Source of the DNA: Rhodobacter sp.
GTDB taxonomy: Bacteria; Pseudomonadota; Alphaproteobacteria; Rhodobacterales; Rhodobacteraceae
Assembly (NCBI GenBank): GCA_016704435.1
Contig: JADJAB010000007.1
Coordinates: forward strand, 157,509-221,508
DNA: 64,000 nt
Direction of reading: 5' to 3'
Shown: piece by piece, positions 37,018 through 46,108 of the stretch
How the letters are laid out: every line of letters starts with the position of its first letter
Numbering within the stretch: the stretch's first letter is position 1
Program-made: the position numbers and the translations under genes
Notes under the pieces: generated by a model
Databases searched by the model: none
Told to the model about the DNA's origin: nothing
Seen by the model: only the letters and a program-made list of their open reading frames with translations

Positions 37018-38121
37018 ATGAGGATTTTCAAGTTGGAAACCTTTGGCACCGAGTTCGTCTGCTTTGTGAAGGCAACGGCGGATACGGGAGATATCGGCTG
37101 GGGGCAGTTGTCGACCTACAATGCCGATATCACGGCCGATGTCTTTCACCGCCAGATCGCACCGCATGCCCTGGGCACCGATGCGCTGGACCTTGAAGAT
37201 ACGCTGAACCTGATTGCGGAGCGTGAGCACAAATATCCCGGCAGCTACCTGCGTCGCGCCATGGCGGGCCTTGATACCGCGCTGTGGGATCTGCGCGGGC
37301 GGCTGGAGGGCAAGCCGGTGGTCAGCCTGTTGGGTGGGGTGCCGGGGCCGTTGCGGGCCTATGCCAGTTCGATGAAGCGCGACATCACGCCGGAGGCTGA
37401 GGCGGCGCGGCTGTGCCGGTTGCGCGACGAGCACGGGTTTACCGCGTTCAAATGGCGGGTGGGCGCGGAATGCGGGCGCGACCGCGACGAATGGCCGGGG
37501 CGAACCGAGGCGGTAATTCCAATTGTCTCCAATGCTTTGGGGGATGGAATTGACAAGCTGGTCGATGCCAATTCGGGCTTTTCCACCGCCCGCGCCATAG
37601 AGGTGGGCCGGATGCTGGAAGACCAAGGCATCGGCCATTTCGAGAGCCTTGCCCCTATTGGCAGGTCGACCAGACCGCAAAGGTCCGCGACGCGCTGTCG
37701 ATCGACGTGGCCGGGGGCGAGCAGGATTGCGAACTGACTGCGTGGCAACTGGCCATCGAACACAGGGCGGTGGATATCCTGCAGCCCGACGTGATGTACA
37801 TGGGCGGCATTCACCGCACGCTGGAAGTGTGCCGGATGGGTGCTGCCGCCGGACTGCCGATCACGCCGCATGCGGCGAATCTTTCGCTGGTGACGATGTG
37901 CACCATGCATCTCTTGAAGGCGCAGCCGAACGCCGGGAAATACCTGGAATTCTCGATCGAGGGCCCCGGATTATTATCCTTGGCAGGAAGGTCTTTTCCT
38001 CGGAGACCCCTACCGGATCATCGACGGTCATGCCATCGTGCCGGATGCGCCGGGCTGGGGGGTTGAAATCAACCCCGACTGGCTGGCGCGGTCGCGCTAC
38101 TACGTCTCGGAACAGGAATAG
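37018..38121 (+). CDS. Mandelate racemase/muconate lactonising-type enzyme (two frameshifts)
   Basis: This enolase-superfamily enzyme reads in three frame pieces. Piece 1 (to about 37655) has the capping domain and KFKWRVG-type catalytic lysine region (FTAFKWRVGAEC), then DKLVDANSGFS. Piece 2 (to about 37968) continues PCPYWQVDQTAKVRDALSID, VAGGEQDCELTAWQLAI and LQPDVMYMGGI, with the metal ligands D, E and D expected in the barrel, and ITPHAANLSL carrying the general-base histidine. Piece 3 reads DYYPWQEGLFLGDPYRIIDG and ends GWGVEINPDWLARSRYY. Total about 367 residues, normal for the family. The substrate is not predictable. The aminotransferase gene starts 10 bases after its stop. Confidence 0.82.
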
Positions 38122-38131
38122 GAGAAGCCTC

Positions 38132-39254
38132 ATGCCCGGATTGAACCCCCATATCGACCCCGAGGGGCTGGAGGAATTCTCGGTCGTCTTCACCGATCGC
38201 AGCTTGAACCACATGTCCGCGCGGTTCCAGGGCGTGATGCGCGATGTGTCGGGGATGCTGAAAGAGGTCTATGGCGGCACGGCAGTGGCGCTGGTGCCGG
38301 GCGGCGGCAGCTATGCGATGGAGTCGGTGGCGCGGCAGTTCGGCCGGGGCCGGGTGCTGATCGTCCGCAACGGTTGGTTCAGCTATCGCTGGACGCAGAT
38401 CTTCGATGCCTCGGGGGTGGCAAGCGAAACCACGGTGGTTATGGCCCGGCAGGCGGGCAACGAGCCGACGGCAGCCTACGCCCCGCCGCCGATCGACGAG
38501 GTGGTGGCGAAGATCCGCGAGGCAAGGCCGGACGCGGTCTTTGCGCCGCATGTGGAGACCTCCAGCGGCATCATCCTGCCGGATGACTACATAACGGCGA
38601 TGGCGGCGGCGGCATGAGGTGGGCGCGCTGATGGTGCTGGACTGCATCGCCTCGGGCTGCGTCTGGCTGGATATGGCGGCAACCGGGGTGGATGTGCTGA
38701 TTTCCGCGCCGCAAAAGGGCTGGTCGGCCTCGCCTTCGGCCGGGATCGTGGTGATGGGCCCGCGCGCCGAGGCGCGGCTGGAGGCGACCACCTCGGACAG
38801 TTTCGCGCTGGACCTGAAGAAGTGGCGCAGCATCATGGCGGCCTATGAGGGCGGCGGACATGCCTATCATGCCACGATGCCGACCGATGCGCTGGTCGGT
38901 TTCCGCGATGCGATGGTCGAGACCAGGGCGATGGGCTTTGCCGAGGCGAAGGTGGCGCAATGGGCACTGGGGCAGGCAGTGCGGGCAATGCTTGCCGCGC
39001 ACGGGGTGAAATCCGTGGCGGCCCAGGGGTTTCAGGCGCCAGGCGTCGTGGTCAGCTATACCGCCGATCCGGCCGTGCAGAACGGCGCTAAGTTCCGCGA
39101 CGAGGGGTTGCAGATTGCCGCCGGGGTGCCGTTGCAGCTGGGCGAGGGGGCCGAGTTCCGCACCTTCCGCATCGGGCTGTTCGGACTGGACAAGCTGAAG
39201 GATGTGACGGGCACTGTGGCGCGGCTGGAACGTGCGGTGACGGCAGTTCTCTAG
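38132..39254 (+). CDS. Class V PLP-dependent aminotransferase (frameshifted)
   Basis: The protein resembles the alanine-glyoxylate/serine-pyruvate aminotransferase group. Piece 1 reads GLEEFSVVFTDRSLNHMSA, VALVPGGGSYAMESVARQFG and DAVFAPHVETSSGIILPDDY. A one-base change near 38612, in a GCG repeat, moves the frame. Piece 2 continues EVGALMVLDCIASGCVWLD, with the PLP lysine in LISAPQKGWSASPSAGIVVM, then GHAYHATMPTDALVGFRD and FRTFRIGLFGLD. Total about 374 residues. The donor and acceptor are unknown. It is translated right after the enolase-family gene, suggesting a shared pathway, perhaps for a hydroxy or amino acid. Confidence 0.82.
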
Positions 39255-39261
39255 AGCCGCC

Positions 39262-39283
39262 GAATTCCTTGCTCAAGGAACTC
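39262..39283. terminator. Hairpin between convergent genes
   Basis: GAATTCCTTG and CAAGGAACTC flank a 2-base centre, giving a stem of about ten base pairs with one mismatch. It lies between the convergent aminotransferase and UbiH-type genes. No T-tract follows. Confidence 0.35.
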
Positions 39284-39299
39284 GGTCGGGTGATGGCGT

Positions 39300-40496
39300 T
39301 CAGCGCACCCCCAGCCCTGCGCGCATCATCGTGCGGCGCAAGGGCGCCAGCGCGTAAAGCGCGTTCAGCGCGCCTGCGCGCAGGTTGCGCAAGCCCGGCG
39401 CGCCCATCATCGAGGCCCGGTTCAGCGCGTCGATCCCGGTTACCCGCGCCAGCACCTCCCAGTGGCGGGCCTTGTGATAGGCATCAAGCATCCGTCGCGA
39501 CCCGAGGCCCGCAGGGTTTGCCTGCGCCAGATCCAGCAGCACCCGCAGATCGCCCAGCGACATGTTCAGACCCTGCGCGCCGATCGGCGGCACCACATGG
39601 GCGGCTTCGGCCAGAAGGGCGGTTCGTTCGCCCGCCATCCGCGCCGCGATCTGACTGATGATCGGCCAACTGGTCAGGCGGCTGGCCAGCGTCAGCGGGC
39701 CAAGGATATGGCAGGAGCGGGCATTCATCGCCGACTCGAATTCCTCCACCGGCAGGGCCGACAGTCGGGCGACCTCGGGGCCGGTCTCCATCCAGACCAC
39801 GGCCGAGGCGGGTTGGCCCGCGCGGTCGGGCAGGGGGACCAGGGTGAAGGGTCCGCCCGAGCGGTGGATCTCGGTCGAGACATTGCCATGCGGGATCGGG
39901 TGGGTCACCGCGAAGGCAAGCGCCTTTTGCCCGTAGCGCAGGGTTTTCACCGGAATTCCAAGCGCTTCGCGCATGGTGGAGTTGCGGCCATCGGCGGCAA
40001 TGACCATCCGGGCGGCGACGGACCTGCCGTCGGACAGCGTCACCCGTGCCTCGGTCTCGCGGGTGAACAGGTGTGTGGTGGCAGTGCCGGGACGGAAGTC
40101 GACATTGCGCATTTCGGCCAGCCGGGCGGAGATTTCGCGCCGCAACAGCCAGTTTGGCAGGTTCCAGCCGAAGGGTTGGTCCGAGATGTCGGCGGCGTCG
40201 AAGTCCTTGATGATGCGCGGTTCGGCCACCTGGCCGCCGGCATCGACGATGCGCATGATCTGCAGAGGCGTCGCAAAGGGTTGCAGCCGGTCCCACAGCC
40301 CCGCCGCCTGCAGCACGGGGATCGAGGGCTGCAGAAAGGCGGTGGTGCGCAGGTCGGCGCCTGGCTCGGTCTCTTGCGTGACGGGCGGATCGGGGTCCAC
40401 GCAAAGCACGCTGAAGCCGGCGGTGCCGAAGGCGGCTGCCGCCGTCAGCCCGGCGATGCCGCCGCCGGAGACAAGGATATCAATCGTCTCGCGCAT
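39300..40496 (-). CDS. UbiH/UbiF-type FAD-dependent monooxygenase
   Basis: The protein of 398 residues has an N-terminal FAD-binding Rossmann motif (DILVSGGGIAGLTAAAAFG), the class A flavin hydroxylase motif AADGRNSTMREALGI, and the second FAD motif PIGAQGLNMSLGDLRVLLDL. This is the UbiH/UbiF/UbiL/COQ6 group, which hydroxylates the ring of ubiquinone precursors. The exact ring position is not predictable. The start has no alternative methionine nearby that would fit. It is convergent with the aminotransferase gene. Confidence 0.88.
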   Translation of the reverse strand: MRETIDILVSGGGIAGLTAAAAFGTAGFSVLCVDPDPPVTQETEPGADLRTTAFLQPSIPVLQAAGLWDRLQPFATPLQIMRIVDAGGQVAEPRIIKDFDAADISDQPFGWNLPNWLLRREISARLAEMRNVDFRPGTATTHLFTRETEARVTLSDGRSVAARMVIAADGRNSTMREALGIPVKTLRYGQKALAFAVTHPIPHGNVSTEIHRSGGPFTLVPLPDRAGQPASAVVWMETGPEVARLSALPVEEFESAMNARSCHILGPLTLASRLTSWPIISQIAARMAGERTALLAEAAHVVPPIGAQGLNMSLGDLRVLLDLAQANPAGLGSRRMLDAYHKARHWEVLARVTGIDALNRASMMGAPGLRNLRAGALNALYALAPLRRTMMRAGLGVR

Positions 40497-40573
40497 GTTT
40501 TCCGCCTTTCGGCAAGAGACCTAGCGCGCCGGTGACGGTTTGGCGAGGAGGCATTCCGCCTCGCGCCAGCCGT

Positions 40574-40774
40574 TCAGGGCAGGCTGATCCAGATGAAGGC
40601 CGCGAATATCAGCGGCACCAGCGGCAGCGCCGCCATGGTCAGCGCAACCGGCCCCCAGACATAGACTGCCAGCGCCACCAGGACCGCAACAAGCGCGATC
40701 AGGGCCAGAAAGAGGTAGACGCCCCTTGGGGTGGGCATGGCTGCGGCCCGCAGCGTGTTATCGGAAGGCGACAT
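40574..40774 (-). CDS. Small two-helix membrane protein
   Basis: This 66-residue protein has two hydrophobic segments (VYLFLALIALVAVLVALAVYV and VALTMAALPLVPLIFAAFIWI). A strong Shine-Dalgarno (AAGAGGAG on the coding strand, about 40781-40788) lies 6-7 bases before its ATG, which is good evidence that it is real. No family is recognised. It lies between the UbiH-type gene and the HAD phosphatase on the same strand. Confidence 0.7.
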   Translation of the reverse strand: MSPSDNTLRAAAMPTPRGVYLFLALIALVAVLVALAVYVWGPVALTMAALPLVPLIFAAFIWISLP

Positions 40775-40850
40775 ATGAGACTCCTCTTTGCTACGTTGTC
40801 ATATGGCGATCCGCACCCGCGAGGGCGAGGAGGCCAGATGCCGCAGTGCG

Positions 40851-41513
40851 TCAGCCTGTCGCGGGCGGGGTGCCGATCAGGGCCAGAAACTCCGACAGGT
40901 CGGTGGCGTGGTGGTGGATATGCGGCGCCTCCACCCGCGTGGGCGCGATATGGACGGTGCGCAGGCCCATTTCGTGCGGGGCGGCCAGGTTGCGCGGATC
41001 ATCCTCGAACATCGCGGCGCGGGCGGGGTTCAGCCCGTCGGCGGTGAAGACGGTTTCAAAGGCGGTCCGTTCCGGCTTGGGCCGGAAACCGGCGTGCTCC
41101 ACCCCGTAGACGGCATCAAAAACGCCTGACAAGCCGCGCGCAAACAACACTTTTTCCGCATATGGCGCGTCAGCATTGGTATAGACGATGCGCCGCCCCG
41201 GCAGCGCCTTGATGCGCCCGGCCAGCACCGGATCGGGCGCCAGCACCGAGAAGTCGATGTCATGCACCTCGGCCAGATAGTCGCCCGGCTGGATGCCGTG
41301 TTCGTGCATCAGCCCCGCCAGCGTGGTGCCGTAAAGCGCCCAGTAGTGCTGGCGCAGATGGTCGGCATGGTCGCGCGTGACATTCAGCCGCCGCATCACC
41401 CATTGCGTCATCTTCACCTCGATCTGGTCGAACAGACGCATCGAGGCCGGGTATAGCGTGTTGTCGAGGTCGAAGACCCAGGTCTCGACATGGGTGAAAT
41501 CTTGCTTTGGCAT
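40851..41513 (-). CDS. HAD-family pyrimidine 5'-nucleotidase-like phosphatase
   Basis: The protein has 220 residues. HAD motif I is WVFDLDNTLYP with the nucleophile Asp; motif II is IVYTNADAPYAE; motif III lysine lies in GFRPKPERTAFE; motif IV is AMFEDDPRNL. The FDLDNTLY variant is typical of the pyrimidine 5'-nucleotidase (SDT1-like) group, which removes phosphate from UMP/CMP-type substrates. Substrate assignment is inference. It is divergent from the GntR gene. Confidence 0.88.
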   Translation of the reverse strand: MPKQDFTHVETWVFDLDNTLYPASMRLFDQIEVKMTQWVMRRLNVTRDHADHLRQHYWALYGTTLAGLMHEHGIQPGDYLAEVHDIDFSVLAPDPVLAGRIKALPGRRIVYTNADAPYAEKVLFARGLSGVFDAVYGVEHAGFRPKPERTAFETVFTADGLNPARAAMFEDDPRNLAAPHEMGLRTVHIAPTRVEAPHIHHHATDLSEFLALIGTPPATG

Positions 41514-41588
41514 GTCCTCGTCTTAGGCCGGGGCTGCGGCTTTGGGAAGGCTTGATCGGGGGCGGGGCCAAGTCTACTGTTCGCGACG

Positions 41589-42248
41589 GTGACGGGGATG
41601 GGACGGGAAACGGTGCAGAAAGATGCCTATACGCTGATCCTCGAGGCGATCGAGGGCGGAACCTACAAGCCCGGCGACCGGCTGGTGGAAAGCGAGTTGG
41701 CCGAGCGGTTGGGCGTGTCGCGCACGCCGGTGCGCGAGGCGCTGCAGCGACTGGAAACCCAGGCGATGCTGACGCGGGACGGCCGCAGCCTGATCGTCGC
41801 CAGTCTCGACCACAACCAGTTGGCCGAGCTTTACGCCGTGCGGACCGAGCTGGAGGGCCTGGCCGCAAGGCTGGCGGCGCGGCAGGCGACGGATGAGGAA
41901 ATCCGCGTGCTGCAAAGCATGGTGGCCGAGGACCGCACCCTGCTGGGCGGCGATCCGCGTGCGTTGAGCCGGGCGAACAAGCGGTTCCACAAGCAGATTC
42001 ACCTCGCCAGCCACAACCGCTTTCTGGTGCAGCAGCTGGACCTTGTGCACCGGTCAATGGCGCTGATGGCCAATACTTCCTTCGCCGCCGAGGGCCGCGA
42101 CGAGGTGGCGCTGGCCGAGCATGACGAGATCGTGGCAGCGATCGCCGCGCGCGATGGCGACGGCGCCTATCAGGCGCTGAAGACCCATATCAGCCGCGCC
42201 TTCGAGACCCGGCTGCGGGTCGAGGCCGGCGAGATCCGCACTCGCTGA
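41589..42248 (+). CDS. GntR-family transcription regulator (FCD type)
   Basis: This 219-residue protein has the GntR winged helix in residues 10-75 (LILEAIEGGTYKPGDRLVE, ELAERLGVSRTPVREALQRLE). The all-helical FCD effector domain follows (ELYAVRTELEGLAARLAARQ, NKRFHKQIHLASHNRFLVQQ, EHDEIVAAIAARDGDGAYQAL), with conserved metal-ligand His and Asp residues. FCD regulators respond to carboxylic acids. Its target is not clear; the neighbours are housekeeping genes. The start may be ATG 41589 or ATG 41598. Confidence 0.9.
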   Translation: MTGMGRETVQKDAYTLILEAIEGGTYKPGDRLVESELAERLGVSRTPVREALQRLETQAMLTRDGRSLIVASLDHNQLAELYAVRTELEGLAARLAARQATDEEIRVLQSMVAEDRTLLGGDPRALSRANKRFHKQIHLASHNRFLVQQLDLVHRSMALMANTSFAAEGRDEVALAEHDEIVAAIAARDGDGAYQALKTHISRAFETRLRVEAGEIRTR

Positions 42249-42307
42249 CGCAAAGGCCGGCTGCCGCCCCCTTTTCCCCGCCCTCGGCATGGTGCAAGGT
42301 CCGCACC

Positions 42308-43432
42308 ATGGCCGACCCGCTTCCCGAACCCGACCGCGCCGAGGGCGCTCCGCATCCGCGCGACACGGCCCGCCTGATCGGGCAGGAGGCCGCCGAGGCC
42401 GCCTTCCTGACGGCCTTCCGGCAGGGCCGGTTGCACCATGGCTGGCTGCTGACCGGGCCGAAGGGCGTCGGCAAGGCCACGCTGGCCTGGCGGCTGGCGC
42501 GGTTTCTGCTGGCCACGCCTGACGATGACGGCGGCATGTTCGCCGCGCCGCCGCCCGAGACGCTGGACATCCCCGACGGCCATCCCGTTGCGCGGCGCAT
42601 GCGCGCGCTGGCAGAACCGCGGCTGCACCTGTTGCGGCGCGGCCCGAACGAAAAGGAAACCGCGCTGTCGCAGGTCATTACCGTCGATGAAGTGCGCAAG
42701 ATGAAGTCGTTCTTCACCCTTTCCGCCGCCGACGGCGGCCGCCGCGTCGCCATCGTCGATGCCGCCGACGAGATGAACACCGCCGCCGCCAATGCGCTGT
42801 TGAAGCTGCTTGAAGAACCCCCCGCCGGGGCGCTGTTCTTCCTGATCGCGCACCAGCCGAACCGGCTGTTGCCCACCATCCGCTCGCGCTGCCGCGCCTT
42901 GCGGCTGCCGCCCTTGCCGCCCGCAGCCCTTTCTGACGCGCTGACCCAGGCCGGCGGCGAGGTCGCGCCCGAGGATCGCCAGGCCCTGGCCGAACTGGCC
43001 GGCGGTTCGGTCGGCGAGGCGTTCCGGCTGGCCAATGCCGAAGGGCTGCAGACCTATGCCGCGCTGGTGCGGCTGCTGTCGGACCTGCCGCGCCTTGACC
43101 GGTCGCGTGCGAATGCGTTGTCTGAAACCGTGGCGGGAAAGGCCGGGGCGGAACGGTTCGACCTTCTGGTCACGCTGATCGACCTTTTCCTGTCGCGCCT
43201 GGCCCGCGCCGGCACGCTTGGCCAATGCCCGCCCGAAGCGGCCCCGGGCGAGGCGACGCTGATCGCGCGGCTGTCGCCTTCGCCCCTTGCCGCCCGCGGC
43301 TGGGCCGATCTGGCCGGCGACCTCACCTTGCGGGCGCGACGCGGCAAGGCGGTCAACCTTGACCCTGCGGCGCTTCTCATGGATATCCTCCTGCAGATCG
43401 ACGGGGTGGCGGGCAAGCTCGCCGCAAACTAG
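42308..43432 (+). CDS. holB: DNA polymerase III subunit delta'
   Basis: HolB is part of the clamp loader for the replicative polymerase. The 374-residue AAA+ protein has GWLLTGPKGVGKATLAWRLA (a P-loop), the sensor region VAIVDAADEMNTAAANALLKLLEEPP, the hallmark LLPTIRSRCRALRLPPL with the SRC arginine finger, and a C-terminal helical clamp-loader domain. tmk, often placed upstream in related genomes, is not seen. It is followed by tatD after 34 bases. Confidence 0.94.
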   Translation: MADPLPEPDRAEGAPHPRDTARLIGQEAAEAAFLTAFRQGRLHHGWLLTGPKGVGKATLAWRLARFLLATPDDDGGMFAAPPPETLDIPDGHPVARRMRALAEPRLHLLRRGPNEKETALSQVITVDEVRKMKSFFTLSAADGGRRVAIVDAADEMNTAAANALLKLLEEPPAGALFFLIAHQPNRLLPTIRSRCRALRLPPLPPAALSDALTQAGGEVAPEDRQALAELAGGSVGEAFRLANAEGLQTYAALVRLLSDLPRLDRSRANALSETVAGKAGAERFDLLVTLIDLFLSRLARAGTLGQCPPEAAPGEATLIARLSPSPLAARGWADLAGDLTLRARRGKAVNLDPAALLMDILLQIDGVAGKLAAN

Positions 43433-43466
43433 CCCCGCTCCCCACGCCTGTCCGACCAAGGTGCCC

Positions 43467-44276
43467 ATGATGACCGTCCCGCCCGAGCTGGTAGACAGCC
43501 ACTGCCACCTCGACTTCCCCGATTTCGACGGCGAGTTGCAGGCCGTGATCACCCGTGCCCGTGCCGCCGGCGTGCGCCGGATGGTGACGATCTGCACCAG
43601 GCCCGCCAATCTGCCTCGCGTCCGCGCCATTGCCGAAACGCATGATGGCGTCTTCTTCGCCTATGGCCTCCATCCGATGAGCGTGGCCGAAGAGCCGCCG
43701 ATCTCGGTCGCCGATCTGGTGGCGGTGGCGCGGCACCCCAAGATGGTGGGGATCGGCGAAACGGGTCTCGACTACCACTACACCGCCGACAGCGCCGGGG
43801 CGCAGCAGGCCGGCCTGCGGGTGCATATCGAGGCGGCGCAGGAAACCGGGCTGCCGCTGATCATCCACGCCCGCGCGGCGGACGAAGACATCGAGAGGCT
43901 GCTGGCCGAAGGCATGGCGCGCGCGCCCTACACTTGCGTGATGCATTGCTTTTCATCCGGCGCGCGGCTGGCCGAAGCGGCGCTTGAGATGGGGTTCTAC
44001 CTGTCGATGTCGGGCATTGCCGCCTTTCCAAAGAGCCAGGAGCTGCGTGACATCTTCGCCCGCGCCCCGCTCGATCGCATCCTGGTCGAGACCGACAGCC
44101 CCTACCTGGCCCCGCCGCCGCACCGCGGCCGGCGCAACGAACCCGCCTATACTGCCTTCACCGCAAAGGCCGGGGCGGCGCTTTATGGCCTGTCCGAGGC
44201 CGATTTCGCCGCCGCCACCACGGCCAATTTCGACCGGCTCTTCACCAAGGCCGCCGCCCATCGCAAGGCCGCGTGA
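43467..44276 (+). CDS. tatD: TatD-family metal-dependent hydrolase/DNase
   Basis: The 269-residue TIM-barrel protein shows DSHCHLDFPDFDGE (metal-binding HxH), MVGIGETGLDYHYTADSA, LPLIIHARAADEDIERLL, MHCFSSGARLAEAAL and ILVETDSPYLAPPPHRGRRNEPAY. TatD proteins are metal-dependent 3'-exonucleases or deaminase-like hydrolases. Its stop overlaps the start of the metallo-beta-lactamase gene. The neighbourhood holB-tatD-MBL is common in alphaproteobacteria. The start could be ATG 43467 or 43470. Confidence 0.94.
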   Translation: MMTVPPELVDSHCHLDFPDFDGELQAVITRARAAGVRRMVTICTRPANLPRVRAIAETHDGVFFAYGLHPMSVAEEPPISVADLVAVARHPKMVGIGETGLDYHYTADSAGAQQAGLRVHIEAAQETGLPLIIHARAADEDIERLLAEGMARAPYTCVMHCFSSGARLAEAALEMGFYLSMSGIAAFPKSQELRDIFARAPLDRILVETDSPYLAPPPHRGRRNEPAYTAFTAKAGAALYGLSEADFAAATTANFDRLFTKAAAHRKAA

Positions 44277-45079
44277 TGGCGACCCTGCGCTTCACCATCC
44301 TCGGCTGCGGCTCGTCCGGCGGAGTGCCGAGACTGGGCGGCGACTGGGGCGATTGCGACCCGGCAAACCCGAAGAACCGCCGCCGACGCTGCTCGCTACT
44401 GGTCCAGCGGACCGGGGTAGATGGCACGACGACGGTGCTGATCGACACCTCGCCCGACATGCGCGACCAGTTGCTGGAGGCCGGGATCGGTGCGCTGGAT
44501 GCGGTGGTCTACACCCATTCCCACGCCGACCACATGCACGGCATCGACGATCTGCGGCAGATCACCTACCGGTTGCGGGCCCGTATCCCGGTCTGGGCCG
44601 ACGGGCCGACGCAGGACGCGCTGCTGTCGCGCTTCGGCTATGCCTTCGTGCAGCCCAAGGGCAGTCCCTACCCGCCGATCCTGGACCTGCACACCATCAA
44701 CGGTCCCTTTGCAGTGACGGGCGCCGGCGGCCCGATCGACCTGACCCCGTTCCGCGCCGATCACGGCGCGACCGAGGCGCTGGGGTTCCGCATCGGCCCC
44801 CTGGCCTACCTGCCGGACGCCGTCGACATCCCCGAGGAAAGCTGGCCGCATCTGGTGGGCCTGGACTGCTGGGTGGTCGATGCGCTGCGCCGAAAACCGC
44901 ACCCGACCCATGCCCATCTGGCCCTGACACTGGACTGGATCGCCCGCGCCAGACCCGCCCGCGCGGTGATCACCAACATGCACATCGACCTTGACCATGC
45001 CACGCTTTGCGCCGAACTCCCCCCGCATATCCGCCCCGCGCATGACGGCATGATCCTGACCTTCGACATTCCGCCCTGA
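44276..45079 (+). CDS. Metallo-beta-lactamase-fold hydrolase (PhnP-like)
   Basis: This 267-residue protein starts TLRFTILGCGSSGGVPRLGG, as in the PhnP/RNase Z-like branch. The metal-binding motif is VVYTHSHADHMHGIDDLRQ; further ligands lie in FRADHGATEALGFRIG, LDCWVVDAL and NMHIDLDHATL. PhnP is a cyclic ribose phosphodiesterase; the true substrate here is unknown because no phn genes are nearby. The start overlaps the tatD stop (TGATG); an in-frame GTG at 44273 is an alternative. Confidence 0.9.
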   Translation: MATLRFTILGCGSSGGVPRLGGDWGDCDPANPKNRRRRCSLLVQRTGVDGTTTVLIDTSPDMRDQLLEAGIGALDAVVYTHSHADHMHGIDDLRQITYRLRARIPVWADGPTQDALLSRFGYAFVQPKGSPYPPILDLHTINGPFAVTGAGGPIDLTPFRADHGATEALGFRIGPLAYLPDAVDIPEESWPHLVGLDCWVVDALRRKPHPTHAHLALTLDWIARARPARAVITNMHIDLDHATLCAELPPHIRPAHDGMILTFDIPP

Positions 45080-45155
45080 GCCCTCTTTCGGGGCCTTGCC
45101 GTTTACCTTGGCCCGAATACCCAATCGGCGCTGATCGCCTGGTGCAAAGGTTTTC

Positions 45156-46094
45156 ATGTCTGCCCTGATCGACGTCATCCTGCCCGTTTTTCTGGTGATG
45201 GGCTTTGGCTATGCGGCCACCCGCATGGCCTTGCTGTCCGAACCGGCGGTGGATTCGCTGATGCGCTTCGCGCAGAATTTCGCCGTGCCGGTGCTGCTGT
45301 TCCGCTCGATCGCGCAACTGGACCTGTCGGCGGCCTATGACGCCGGGCTGATGATCAGCTTCTACTCCGGCGCCTTCGCAGGCTTCGCCGTGTGCTTTCT
45401 TGGCGCGATCTTCCTGTTCCGCCGCCCCGTCACCGATGCCGTTGCCATCGGCTTTGCCGGGCTGTTCTCGAACTCACTCCTGCTTGGCCTGGCGATCACC
45501 GAGCGCGCCTACGGGGCCGCGGCGCTGACCGGCAACTATGCGATCATCTCGATCCACGCGCCGATGCTTTACGCTTTCGGCATCGCGCTGATGGAATGGG
45601 CGCGCACCCGCGGGCATGGGCTGTCGGCACCGCGGCTGGCGCGCCAGATCGCGAGAACCACGCTGACGCAGCCGCTGGTCATCGGCATCCTTTGCGGTTT
45701 CATGGTGAACATGGCCGGCAATCCGCTGCCGTCCGCGGTCTGGTCAGCCGTCGACATGCTGGCGCGTTCCGCCATTCCGGTGGCGATCTTCGGTCTTGGC
45801 GGCGTCCTTGTCCGCTACCGGATCGAGGGCGACCGCGGGCCGGTGGCGCTGATTGCGCTGGCCTCGCTGATCCTGCATCCGGCAATCGTCTATGGCCTGG
45901 GCCGATGGGTCTTCGGCCTCGACACGGCGGCGCTGCGTTCGGCCGTGATGACGGCGGCCATGGCGCCGGGCGTGAACGCCTATCTCTTTGCCCATATGTA
46001 CGGGGTCGCCAAGCGGGTGAACGCCAGCGCCGTGCTGGTGGCCACTGCGCTGTCGATCCTGACGGTCTGGGGCTGGCTGCACATCCTGCCCTGA
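45156..46094 (+). CDS. AEC-family (auxin efflux carrier-like) transporter
   Basis: The protein has 312 residues and ten hydrophobic segments in two halves. Typical elements are LIDVILPVFLVMGFGYAAT at the start, a polar break with NYAIISIHAPML, IARTTLTQPLVIGILCGFMVNM and MTAAMAPGVNAYLFAHMYG near the end. Bacterial AEC proteins move organic acids such as malate; the substrate here is unknown. It is convergent with the ABC importer operon, with 14 bases between the stops. Confidence 0.88.
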   Translation: MSALIDVILPVFLVMGFGYAATRMALLSEPAVDSLMRFAQNFAVPVLLFRSIAQLDLSAAYDAGLMISFYSGAFAGFAVCFLGAIFLFRRPVTDAVAIGFAGLFSNSLLLGLAITERAYGAAALTGNYAIISIHAPMLYAFGIALMEWARTRGHGLSAPRLARQIARTTLTQPLVIGILCGFMVNMAGNPLPSAVWSAVDMLARSAIPVAIFGLGGVLVRYRIEGDRGPVALIALASLILHPAIVYGLGRWVFGLDTAALRSAVMTAAMAPGVNAYLFAHMYGVAKRVNASAVLVATALSILTVWGWLHILP

Positions 46095-46108
46095 GGCACG
46101 GGCCCGGA

